DNA from: Amoebophrya sp. A120
Lineage: Eukaryota; Sar; Dinophyceae; Syndiniales; Amoebophryaceae
NCBI GenBank assembly: GCA_905178155.1
Contig: CAJINV010000001.1
Location: 3,463,675-3,527,674, forward strand
Direction of reading: 5' to 3'
DNA: 64,000 bases
Of the stretch, positions 54,992-64,000 are shown piece by piece (the stretch's first letter is position 1; the number at the start of each line of letters is the position of its first letter). The translations under genes were made by a program, and so were the position numbers. Under the pieces are notes generated by a model. It was not told the DNA's origin. It worked only from the letters and a program-made list of their open reading frames with translations, and ran no database searches.

Positions 54992-57939
54992 ATGACGGAC
55001 GACTGGGAGGATGATGATTTCGAAAAGCCCGTGAAGGCGGAGGGCGCCAGCGACGACGTATCAAATGTAAAAATGTCTGGGTCTGGAAGAGTCATGCTGT
55101 TTTTGCATGACGCACAAGGTCTGGCATGGAAGCTCTAGCGTCACAGGTTTCGCGAAGCTTCCGCAATGCCTAATCCGCATGACAGATCCCCCATTTTGGT
55201 GACAGAAAGTGGGCTACTTTTGCTACCTATGCATGAGAGATTTTTCTGTGTTTTGAAATGCGCATCACAAGTTGCATTCTTCCAGACCCAGACATTTTTA
55301 CATTTGGTACGACGATGATTGGGACAAATCGGAAGACGAAGATGCATATCAAATGCAAAAATGTCTGGGTCTGGAAGAGTCAAACTTGTGATGCTGCATT
55401 TGGATGCTAAAAAAACCTGTATTGCATGACCAGCAAGAGGATTCAAATTTGGCTACGCGGAGGGGGCATTTGTCATGCTGGATGCGCATAGATAAGCGCT
55501 CAAAAAATCTGTGATGCTATGGCATACATCACAGACATCATGGATCATGGAAAATGTGCATGACAAAGCTGTGCTCTTCCAGACCCAGACATTTTTGCAT
55601 TTGATAATGCACCGAAAAAGGCGAATTGGGACGACGATGACGAGGACGATTGGGACAAGGATACCACAAAACCTGTGGAAGAGCCCGTCGCAAAACCGGC
55701 ACCCGCTCCGAAGGGGCCCGCCGCGAAGTCAAAAGAGAAAGCCGAGGTATACATAGTCATTTTGCAAGAAAGGTTTCCGTTTGGTCGCATTTAGTAGGTG
55801 AATATGAAAATGCGTTTACTACAGCTGTGAGCTCCGTGTAATTTCTTGCGTGCAAGTCGGAATGGATATGATTCAGATTCTCTCGCGGAACAAACAAAAA
55901 GATCAACTTTGTACTACACGCAAAGAACACAAGAAACTCTCAATCAGATTTACGTCCCACTAGACGACCCTATTGCGGAGAAGGCACGGCTACGGCGGCT
56001 CCAAGAGGCGGCAGACGCGGTATGCATTGCAAAAGTGTCTGGGTCTGGAAGGATGCAACTTGTCATGCTAAGTCTGGATAGTGCAATATTTGTATTGCAT
56101 GATTACCAAAAGGTGTCCACGTTTGAACAAGTTTAGCGGTAGTTTGTCATGCAGGATAGACATGCTAGAGACTTCGCAGAACCTGTTATGCTAGCTCCTG
56201 CATTGCAGACCTCATGGGGCATGGAAAATATGCATGACAGGGTTGTATGTAGTGAGGTCACCGAACGGTTCTAACCAGGGAGGTTTTTTGACATATACCC
56301 TGAAAAACGACCGGCAGTTTTCAAGCGTCCGAAAGCGTTTTTTGACATAAAAAATTTCCAATTATTAAGCTGGCGGGGCTTTGAAGTCAAACAAGCCCGG
56401 TCGAAAACTACCGATTCGCACTTGATAAAACGACCCAGGGGAACCGGCAAAAGGGGCGCCCTTCTGACGCGCCCACCGCCTTGGTTTCTGGCGGTTTGGG
56501 CCGCCCAAAAAGTGGCGCGCAAAAAACTCGCCCAAAATCAGAACAGCGAAACAGCTTGGCACGGCCGCGATTTCGGAGCATTTTGGGCGGCCGCGAAAGC
56601 GGCCGCCTTTTCGCCGGTTCCAGAGCCTGGGAAGCTTCGCAAAAAGCGCCGGAGGGAAAGATAAAAACGCGAAAAAGAAAAAGCGCCCCGGACGCGCAAA
56701 GCCAATCCGCATGCTATGGGCCCGATTTTTCTTCGCTTTTTGGGCGCCCCCCGTGGCGCCCGGATCGGCTCCATAGCATGGGGGCTGGCTTTCGGAAAGG
56801 AATTTCGGAGATTTGCCAAAAGCTGCGACGTTTATCGAGCGGCCGCAACACCGTGCGGCCTAACGTTACTCACGGCGGTATGGCGAGCCCAGAAAAAGCA
56901 AGGCCGCGGCCAAGGCGATGGCCGGCAAGAAAACGCCCACGACCTCACTACCTCCGCCCCGGCGGCTATATTTGGTATTCTTCCAGACCCAGACATATTT
57001 GCAGTTCATACGCGGCCCTGGCGGACGATTTGTTCGCGGAGTTCACGAGGAAGGACTCGTCCCCGTCGAAGGCTGTGACGAGCGGCACCACCGCCGCGGC
57101 GTCGTCCAGTTCCCCCGCGAAAAAGCAGAAGCAGGCCGAGAAACAGGTGGTCAAGGACGAATGGGACGACTTTACGCTGGACACCGCCGACAAGGTGGTG
57201 GAGGTAATGGCCAAGATCCAGGGCAAGGTAGAGGAGGTGGAGAAGAAGGCATACATGAAAGGATGCATCAACAATCTACTGACCAAGCTGCTCGTCTGTG
57301 TCGCGGACAAAATCTCCCTCAGGGAAGCACAGGATCTAGAGAAGAAAGTGAAGGAAATTATCCGCGTCAGGGTACTCTTTTATTGGTGTATTTTTTCATC
57401 AACAATGAAGCATTTTCCGCGGCCCTTGGTGAATACATAATCAACTTCTGTTTGGTTTGTAAAATTTCTGATTCTCTTTGTTGCGACAATATCTAAACTT
57501 TCTTTTAGATGGCGTTTCTGAAAAAAACAACAAACTTGACGACGAAAACAGAAAGTGGAGCAGCAGACGGCACAAGCAGCGAAGACAAAAATAAATGCAG
57601 TGAATAAGAACACGAAGTTCGATGTGGCCGGCGCGCTTGACGAGCGATACGGCTATGACGACGAAGACTGGTACATGGCATAATCAGATAATCACTTCAA
57701 AGAACCCAATTTGGTTATTCACTATTGTGTTTTGTTGCTTCTACTGTTTCAATTCACGATTGATCATGCATTCTCAGCAATCTACTGCGTCTGCTAACTT
57801 GCAATTACAAATCAACAGGGACGAAGATGAGGAGTGGGAGGGCGAAGGAGGCTACTACGACGAAAGCGGCGCCTGGGTCGAAGGGTACTACAAGGAAGAC
57901 GGAACCTGGGTTACCACGAAAACCACGCCGGCGGCCTAG
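54992..57939 (+). CDS. EIF3J: Translation initiation factor eIF3 subunit J (HCR1)
   Basis: Start ATG 54992 (MTDDWEDDDFEKP). Exons 54992-55058, 55315-55346, 55612-55746, 55948-56020, 57016-57371, 57552-57670 and 57819-57939 sum to 903 nt (300 residues). The N-terminus is acidic with repeated DDDDEDDW-like runs. It is followed by PLDDPIAEKARLRRLQEAADAALADDLF, which matches the conserved eIF3j block before the dimerising helices. DDFTLDTADKVVEVMAKIQ...YMKGCINNLLTKLLVCVADKISLREAQDLEKKVKEI follows, then a basic KQ-rich stretch and a Gly/Tyr/acidic tail. eIF3j binds the 40S decoding centre and helps recruit eIF3 and recycle ribosomes. Three of the six introns are inverted-repeat elements plus duplications; the other three are GT-AG. 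Exon 2 is only 32 nt. Confidence 0.9.
55059..55309 (-). mobile_element. Introner-like inverted-repeat element, copy 5 (reverse)
   Basis: 251 bp, ends TATCAAATGTAAAAATGTC and GACATTTTTACATTTGGTA, flanked by CGACG at 55054-55058 and 55310-55314. Excision gives AGC GAC GAC G-AT GAT TGG. The interior (TGCTGTTTTTGCATGACGCA...CATGGAAGC) matches the reverse complement of copy 2, so it is inserted inverted. Confidence 0.9.
55347..55606 (+). mobile_element. Introner-like inverted-repeat element, copy 6
   Basis: 260 bp, ends TATCAAATGCAAAAATGTC and GACATTTTTGCATTTGATA, perfectly inverted. Flanked by ATGCA at 55342-55346 and 55607-55611. Excision joins GAA GAT GCA to CCG AAA AAG. Shares GTATTGCATGACCAGCAAGA with copy 2 in the same orientation. 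Neither GT nor AG is available at the borders. Confidence 0.92.
56250..56976. mobile_element. GC-rich foldback insertion nested in introner copy 7
   Basis: Family sequence breaks after GACAGGGTTGTA and resumes at TTCTTCCAGACCC. The inserted piece has a 13-bp direct repeat GTTTTTTGACATA (about 56284 and 56338). It also has a perfect 9-bp hairpin with GAAA loop at 56586-56607 and a larger imperfect hairpin around 56709-56786 whose arms include CATGCTATGG / CCATAGCATG. No protein-coding signature is recognised. The boundaries are approximate, with a 3-4 bp GTA/GGTA duplication possible. Confidence 0.55.
56586..56607 (+). repeat. Perfect 9-bp hairpin with GAAA loop
   Basis: GGCGGCCGC, loop GAAA, GCGGCCGCC. 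All nine pairs match. It lies within the nested insertion of introner copy 7. Confidence 0.9.
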
Positions 57940-59142
57940 GGGGTGCAGCGTCATGTACTTGTATCATCTTCCGCGTTTATTTGAAGCTGCGCGTCGACGG
58001 ACGGGCTCCTTTGTAAGACGATGACGTCGAAACGGAAACCTTTGACAAACTCCTTGCGCTCCCATGAATACTTCGGTCTCATCTCGACACGACCTCGGAT
58101 TGTGCCTTTCACGACCACCTGTCGTCGCCTTTACTGACCTTTATTCCGAGGAAGGAGGGAGTTTCCACGGATGTGATTTGGTGGTGAAAAGCGTTCAGCA
58201 TCCGCATCACACGATACATCTGATCATATTCTTGACCTTCCTTTTTCTGGAATCGCTCGGGCGGTTGACTTTGATGTTGAACTACCCCTGGATGGTATTT
58301 TTAAAGCTGGTAGCACCCCCCCCATGAAGAATATCTAAAAACCTCTTCGCCCCCGAAGTAGTTTCGATTTCGCTCCTACGAAGCGCAGGTTTAAACTGCG
58401 TAAATTTGGAAGCATTTGCGCTTCGAGTCTCAGTGGCATACCTCTCCATCTCGCTGACGAGATCGAGTCAGTTACATTTAGAAAACGCTGTATGCAGCTC
58501 TTCGCATTTTCATTTTCCGTCCTGGCAGGATGTTTGTTCCGCTTAAAAGACATGATGACAGGTAGTTTTGCTGTTTTGAAACGTCCGTGCAACGTCGTCT
58601 TCCGCTTCACCGTGTGCTGATGCACACACTTTTGCGTCTTGCTGTTCGTGCTGGCCATCTCACAAGAAAGTACCGATTATGTCAGTCTAGCTAGCACTAA
58701 AGCCAGAGAGAACAGCATCGCCACTGATGCTAGAAAACGTGAATTGCGTACTAACTTGGAGCGCTAGAGATTTGGATATCACATCGTCGTGAAATAAGAA
58801 AACTAACTGCGTCGAAGCTGCTCACTCCCTCGTACATCGTAAGAGCAGGCACGGCAAATGAAAACTCGTTCATTTTTGGGGACGTCGAGCCAATCGTATC
58901 GTGCATAGGAAGAGGTATTCAGCCCAGAGCAAAAATTCTGCAAAAATACCTCCGTTCATTTTTTTCATTTGGGTACCATCCATCCCGCACCAGATTCGCA
59001 AAAACCACTCGTCCACTTGTCGTGTTTGGCACACCAACGCTACCTTCTTCTCCCAAATCACCAACCTGTAGTTTTTTTTAACTTATTTTTTGAGAATAAA
59101 GCTTCACCTGGGTAGTGAAAAGAATACGATAGAAAAAAGACC
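57940..59142. other. Intergenic spacer, one doubtful antisense frame
   Basis: No + strand gene is supported. An antisense frame at 58335-58658 (107 residues, basic, starting MASTNSKTQKC) has an ATG but no recognisable domain. It would be the only gene on the minus strand, so I do not call it. Confidence 0.4.
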
Positions 59143-61073
59143 ATGCCGGAAGACGCACCGACAGTAACCTTCGCCGAGGGCGAGGCAGAGGAGGAGGAAG
59201 TGGCGCCGGCTGACGTGCGACCCAAGTTTATCCCAAGAGGCTACGAGAAACTCAACAAGCACATCTACAGTACTTGATATTTTACACATTTTAATAGACG
59301 TATGTCGGTCTCCTCGTCCGTGTGCGGCAACGAGCGATAAGTAAGAGCGTCATGCGCGAGCGTGCTTGTACGTGCATGACCATGAGCATGTTGTACTTGA
59401 GATGAATCATGAAAAAAACGTTTCGACCGTTGTACTTCAGTTCCAGCAACGTTATTCCATCGTTGTTCTGCAGTTCTATAGATGATTCAGCGAAGATAGA
59501 TAGCGATCTCAACGCATTCCATACAACAGGAAACATTTTCTACTCGACCTCAACGGCGGACAGCTTTCGGGATCCTATCATCTTCTCCAGCGAAACGCCG
59601 GAACTGCACCGAGACTGCCGGGGAACAAATGTGCAGGGGATCCACGACATCAACCGAAGTGGGAAGTTCAAGCCCTCCCGCGCACCGCTCTACCAGCGAT
59701 CGATGTGCGCCTACACCCAGCAGTAAGTTACTTATTTTCCCAACCCCATCAGTCAATAGAAGATTTCAGAACAAGTTCTTCTGTTTGCAAAAGATTTTCT
59801 ATACCTGCTTCGCTTCCGTTGATGGAGACCTCACTGACATAATCATGCACACGTATCACAGGAAAAATTGAAAAAGAAATAGCGGAGCCGACATGGCAGA
59901 TAATTATAATTGCGAATGAGAATGAATTGCACCACGCTGTACTAAACAAGGTTTGTCCCGCGGCCATTGGACGGCGTGCAGATAAATAAGGAGTGTTACG
60001 ACCTGTTTAAGGAAAAATGCGAGACACCCTCCACTTCAAGCGGCGGCAAGGGCGCACAGTTTCACGGTGAAACCACAACGGCTTTCTCGTACCCGAAATA
60101 CTCACGATCACAAAGCGAGAAAGCCATCGCGCCAAATTTCAAACCACAGCAGGTGAGTCATCTCCGATGGTGATTCTTTTGCATGCAGGATAGAGGACGT
60201 CGTCGTCCTGCTGGATGTGCGGTAGGGAAATTGAATGAAGATCCGGTTGGTTTGTTCTGATGCGTGTTGATTTGGAAACTAAAGTAGTTGTAGTAAAGTA
60301 CTATGCATCAATAAATCAGAATCACGACAAAACAGGCCAAGCACGTGTCCGATGAGAACAAGCTTATGGTCACGCAGTCCTTCCAGCACAAGGAATACCC
60401 ATGCCCGTCTCCTCAAGCGACGAAGAACGCCAGACCAGCTGCTTTTAAACCTGCGTATTTTTTTAGATAGCTGTTTTTATTTAACGAGAGGACACCTTGA
60501 AGTTGACCTCTACGGTTTTTCCATGGAGCAGGGTTCTTTTTCAAGATCAAGCATGCCAGTGGACTTGTATGAATATACCATTCCAGCAGAAGATGAAAAG
60601 CAGTACTCAGCGTAGTTGGAATGGGCGGATGGATAATCATCGGTCACGTTGTTCGCCACACAGGTACAAGACGCACAAGGCAGTGGGCACGATGTCGGCG
60701 AAGTCCAGTTACAACCGGGAATACCACGCGGACAAATACAACAGCGTGTGGCCGGTGAGATTCGCCAGACAAAACGCGCCGCCACCACCGGCCAGCGGCT
60801 ACACCGGTACTAGTGCTTGCTTATTTCTTGTTCTTGAAAATATGACGAAGACGAGTACTAAACTACTCGTAACGATTGGGAATCGTGAACCCAACTGAGT
60901 AGAGAACCAGTTGCAGTGTCGAAAATGTGCATATGTGAAAGCCAACGTCGGCGTGCCATTAGTTCGAAATGACGGACTTTTCAGGTAAACAACGGCTGGA
61001 TCCGGAGAGCCCGCGCAAACTGAAGGAGGAGGACTTTCACATCGGAGATGTGGTGGTTTATGGGCCGTGCTAA
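59143..61073 (+). CDS. SAXO/MIP-like microtubule-associated protein (tentative)
   Basis: Start ATG 59143 (MPEDAPTVTF). Exons 59143-59269, 59473-59722, 59981-60152, 60336-60454, 60664-60806 and 60985-61073 sum to 900 nt (299 residues). The last three introns are GT-AG. The first two keep the frame only if CAGT or CAG repeats at both borders are merged (GT...CA); GT-AG cutting would give an immediate stop in both. The protein has spaced short units of the type T-x-x-F/Y-x-x-x-Y...P-x-F-K-P: TTTAFSYPKYS...NFKPQQ, VTQSFQHKEYPCP...AAFKPA, MSAKSSYNREYHADKYNSVWP. Such spacing recalls SAXO and other axonemal microtubule-inner proteins. Dinoflagellate zoospores are flagellated, so a flagellar role is plausible but unproven. 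Confidence 0.6.
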
Positions 61074-62242
61074 ACGAAGCTCGGTATCGATTGAAGATGG
61101 TATGCTTCAACCATGCCAGCTTCTATTCAGGTTTAATTCAGTAATACACTCTAGCAAAAAATCAGACACAGTGCGATACAACATTGTTGTATCAGCAAAT
61201 CAGACACCGTTATCATCTTTCGAACAGCCAGAACAGCTTACATTTGGTATCAGACTCGATTTGTTGAGATTGCAATTTTATCAGACAACCAACTAAAATT
61301 GTGTGGAATAGCATAAAATTATATCGGTACAGACTGTTTGTAAAAATTATCATCCTCCAGGTATCGAAAATTTCAATTTGAAAATTATTCCGAGGAAAGC
61401 AGATCTTTGTTTTTAGAACTCAGCAGCAACTAGATTTTTGATTTTCGTGGCACCAGGTCGTGGCGCTTGCAAACCGATTTCATTCAGACTATAGCAGGCT
61501 GCTAGGCATGTTGACTTTCACTATTCTTGATCTATCAAAATTACCTGTATGTTATGTATTAGGATCATCACATGATGTGATACGGACTCACGAGTGTTTC
61601 GAAAAAACTCTGCTAATAGCCGCCCAGGAGAGGACTTTTTGGACGATAGACGATTGTAACAATGTTTAGGCGATGATGGAACAAGTAGAACGGGAATCGA
61701 CATTCTATTCCAAAATTTCTATGTGTCTCGGACCGGGCAAATTTTGGGCACTGTGGGGCTATGGTGCGGAGGCAATAGATTTTTGAAATTTTTCACGAGA
61801 ATACATTACAAGCTTCTATTTTGCCTCGCGGTAAAGACAATTCGATTGTGACCAAAACGCACCAGAAGAGTATTTGTGACGCCGAGTCAAACGCACGGGA
61901 ACACAGATGATTTGTGCAAGCTTTGCTGCGTCGCTTGTCCTTCCGAAGGCACGCAGCACTTCCAACATGCGGCCCCGCTGTTCAAGTTTTCAGAAAAGAA
62001 ATTCCATTCTAGGAGGTTCGGTTTAGTTTTTTCGACAAAACAAAATCAAACTTTTTTTTCGCTGTTTTTTGTCGACCAGCATCGGGTGACCTCGTTTCGG
62101 TAGCTGATTACGTATCTCAGCCGAGATTATCCGCGTCGCTGCAGATAGAGCTGCTTTGTTTTGTCTGTTTTCTTTTTCCCGACAGCTCCGGCGTCAGCGG
62201 CTAACCGGGAATATCAGGGAGTGGAAAGGAGAGGCTCCGAAC
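61074..62242. other. Intergenic spacer
   Basis: AT-rich sequence with no supported gene; frames at 61048-61296, 61460-61669 and 61876-62103 show no recognisable product. The promoter of the next gene should lie at its end. Confidence 0.4.
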
Positions 62243-63078
62243 ATGTGGTCTTCCAGGCTATCGCAGTTGATGGAACCTCCGCCGACGGCGTCTCGCGGAC
62301 GCGAAAGTGCCGGGCAAAGCCCCTTGTCACCCAACGCCTCTCGCCGTCTGCGGCGAAAGTCAGCACAGGGCGGGGCTACTCCTCGTGCCGGCGGAAGTTC
62401 TGCGAGCACCGGGTTAGTTGAGGGGCGACGTAGTGCCGCAGCGTCACCGGAAAATGGAGCCTCCGCGACGGCGGCTCAGAACGTGTCGTCTCTTCGGCAG
62501 CAATATGAGCCGGTGTGGACGGCGTTTTCCGAGTATGTGCAGAACTACTTCTCTAGTACTTCGAAGGCACGGCAGGACACTAACGGCGTAGGAGAAAAAT
62601 CCCAGGCAGTAACAGGAGAAGGCAACCGGGACTCCAAGGACAAAAACTATGTAGAGGTCGAAACGGAAAGGGAAACCGAAAGCGCAGAAGCACTGCAACG
62701 ACGGGTGGCCGAACTTGAAAGTATATATAATGTTCTTTCTCCTTCGTGTTTTCAGGAAGGAATTTAGTATGAGCTGCCAACTTGTTGACATGTATGTATA
62801 TGTTCTCACACAAAAGCTGCAAGGTTGTTGAAAGCAAGTAAATCTGACTCGTCTTCTTGCTCAAAAAAGGTGAGGTTGAGTTTCTCGGAGACACAGCCGG
62901 CGCGCTGCGGCGCACCATGGACGAAATTCATCGGGAAAAGGAAGAAATTGCGGATATCTGGGCCCGGGTGGACGAACTAATAACTGTGCGGCAGCTGCTG
63001 CCAGACCGGCCGGAATCGCCGCCACCGGACTCTCCGCGTTCGCCATGGTCCTGGGGCGGAGGGGCGAGAGCACCCTAG
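62243..63078 (+). CDS. Small coiled-coil protein
   Basis: ATG 62243 (MWSSRLSQLMEPPP), exons 62243-62720 and 62870-63078 joined by a GT-AG intron: 687 nt, 228 residues. The first half is Ser/Arg/Ala-rich. A motif LRQQYEPVWTAFSEYVQNYF precedes a charged helix, ALQRRVAELESEVEFLGDTAGALRRTMDEIHREKEEIADIWARVDELI, with heptad-like leucines spanning the splice junction, which supports the join. The C-terminus is Pro-rich (PDRPESPPPDSPRSPW). No family is recognised. An upstream extension in the same frame back to about 62186 is possible. Confidence 0.6.
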
Positions 63079-63615
63079 ATATTGTAGTGGCGTCAAGATG
63101 GAGTGGATGCATCTGTCGGGAGCTCATCAACATGCGAAGAGACTTGAAAATGTGATGGCGTTCTTGGCCTGCTCACAACTTCCTGAATTTCGTGATTGGC
63201 AGTTGCATTTGCAATGATCCTAAGTAACAAGCTCGCCTTGACGTGGCAGATCAAGATCAAATTTAAAAAATTGAGTCATGATGTTCCCTTTTTGTCCTTG
63301 TAAGTTTTATCGGAGGTGAGTGTGATGAACATGAATCGCACCCGCAGCTCCTGTCATGATGGGGTTCGTTTTTCATTTTAGAACGAGCTCTTCTTCTTTG
63401 TTCCTGTTGGTTCGGATCCTAAAAATGTACTTGAGTGAGACCTGATCCTTGTTTCTCTGCGTAAAAAAGTCAGGTTTTTATTTGTCAAAAGGGAACGCTT
63501 GATCTTGATCTCCGTTGGCATTTGTTTTGATGTTTTGGCACGGCCCATTGTTCGGTTTTTCATTTTTTCGTGGCTGAGTTACTACATTTTCCGTCCCGGG
63601 AAGTCCGGATCGAAA
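63079..63615. other. Intergenic spacer
   Basis: No supported gene between the coiled-coil gene stop and ATG 63616. Confidence 0.45.
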
Positions 63616-64000
63616 ATGACGTCTCCCAAGGAAGGACGTAAACTTGTCTCCTCTTCGCCCGCAGAGCGAAACATTACTCCGGTGTGTATGGAGAATGAGC
63701 CGGAATCTGGACACGCAGAGAACCTGGCGGAAACCATCCCCCGTGTGTTCAACACGAATTACCGAAACGAAATGCACGCCATTGAGCGCGCACGCTCCGG
63801 GTTGGGGATCGCAAACTTGAACAGCGTCGCCGCAACTGCAAACTCGTCTTCTCAGACATTGTCTGCCGCTTTCTCCACCGCGGCCCATAGAACAAACCCA
63901 ACGCCGCGCAACATGAAAGTGCCACTCCTCGAGCCCGAGGAGGAGCTGGAGGAAGGCGAGGACGAGGATGGTAATGCGGAAAGCGGTCTTTCCTGGCACG
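63616..64000 (+). CDS. 5' part of an unknown gene (runs off the window)
   Basis: ATG 63616 (CGAAAATGACG) opens a frame of 128 complete codons with no stop to the window end. The product starts MTSPKEGRKLVSSSPAERN, is Ser/Thr/Ala/Asn-rich and becomes acidic (EPEEELEEGEDEDG). No domain is visible yet. A GT at 63970 could be a donor. An antisense frame covering the same stretch is likely a shadow. Confidence 0.5.
   Translation, partial: MTSPKEGRKLVSSSPAERNITPVCMENEPESGHAENLAETIPRVFNTNYRNEMHAIERARSGLGIANLNSVAATANSSSQTLSAAFSTAAHRTNPTPRNMKVPLLEPEEELEEGEDEDGNAESGLSWH

Larger units (their letters stand above)
56021..57010 (+). mobile_element. Introner-like inverted-repeat element, copy 7, carrying a nested insertion
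   Basis: 990 bp, ends TATGCATTGCAAAAGTGTC and GACATATTTGCAGTTCATA with the GGGTCTGG/CCAGACCC arms. Flanked by CGCGG at 56016-56020 and 57011-57015. Excision joins GCA GAC GCG G to CC CTG GCG GAC inside the conserved eIF3j block. The first 230 bp and last 35 bp match the family; about 730 bp of unrelated GC-rich sequence lies between them. Despite this the host frame is intact. Confidence 0.88.

Noticed and set aside
56481-57440. A 319-residue open frame running from the nested element into eIF3j
   Set aside because: Its first half is transposon DNA; the second half is the eIF3j exon. The start is not an ATG in a plausible context and the fusion is fortuitous.
58335-58658. A 107-residue basic antisense frame with a good ATG
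   Set aside because: It would be the only minus-strand gene; no domain, and composition does not stand out. Left as unproven.
1-64000. CRISPR arrays, bacterial operon signals, rRNA or tRNA genes
   Set aside because: No regularly spaced repeats, Shine-Dalgarno-linked cistrons, or cloverleaf-like or rRNA-like sequence were seen on reading both strands; a tRNA scan would be needed to be certain.

Overview
The window is eukaryotic nuclear DNA. Reading frames are broken by short introns of about 80 to 260 bp, mostly GT-AG, and the products are eukaryotic: the proteasome receptor Rpn13, translation factor eIF3j, an RBBP6/Mpe1 polyadenylation factor, a very large multi-PDZ protein and a SAXO-like microtubule protein. 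Every gene that can be supported reads on the + strand for 64 kb. Introns also arise from a family of short inverted-repeat elements flanked by 5-bp direct repeats. Together with serine-, glycine- and alanine-rich proteins and a GC-rich coding bias, this points to an alveolate of the dinoflagellate lineage. A syndinian parasite such as Amoebophrya, for which one-way gene clusters and invasive intronic elements are described, is my best guess; no marker gene proves it.

Layout: 1-777 end of an unknown gene; 1301-3567 RING-finger gene; 4225-6801 beta-propeller (WD40-like) gene; 8489-13099 RBBP6/Mpe1 homologue; 13696-17651 polytopic membrane protein resembling auxin-efflux-carrier permeases with a long central loop; 18388-24714 a 2008-residue low-complexity protein ending in a Cys4 zinc motif; 25128-26059 unknown; 26941-27922 small secreted or Cys-rich exons; 28825-30321 Rpn13; 30843-40836 a protein of about 3105 residues with about 16 PDZ-like modules; 41466-53683 a type I surface protein with a tandemly duplicated Cys-rich ectodomain, split at 43307-50219 by a complete Ty1/copia-type LTR retrotransposon; 54992-57939 eIF3j; 59143-61073 SAXO-like protein; 62243-63078 coiled-coil protein; 63616-64000 start of another gene.

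The most striking feature is the intron biology. Seven copies of an inverted-repeat element (ends TATCAAATG...CATTTGATA, internal arm with GTCTGGGTCTGG) sit inside coding regions. Each is flanked by a perfect 5-bp duplication, and removing the element plus one duplication restores the reading frame every time, including within recognisable eIF3j and PDZ sequence. The copies lie in both orientations, and most cannot be cut as GT-AG introns. A second class of introns has direct repeats at the borders, and its frame is kept only with GT-GG or GT-CA type ends. The retrotransposon is young (3 differences between its 302-bp LTRs). It has a probable half-tRNA-Met primer site, and its Gag-protease and Pol frames are joined through a single in-frame UGA-CUA, a classical readthrough context.
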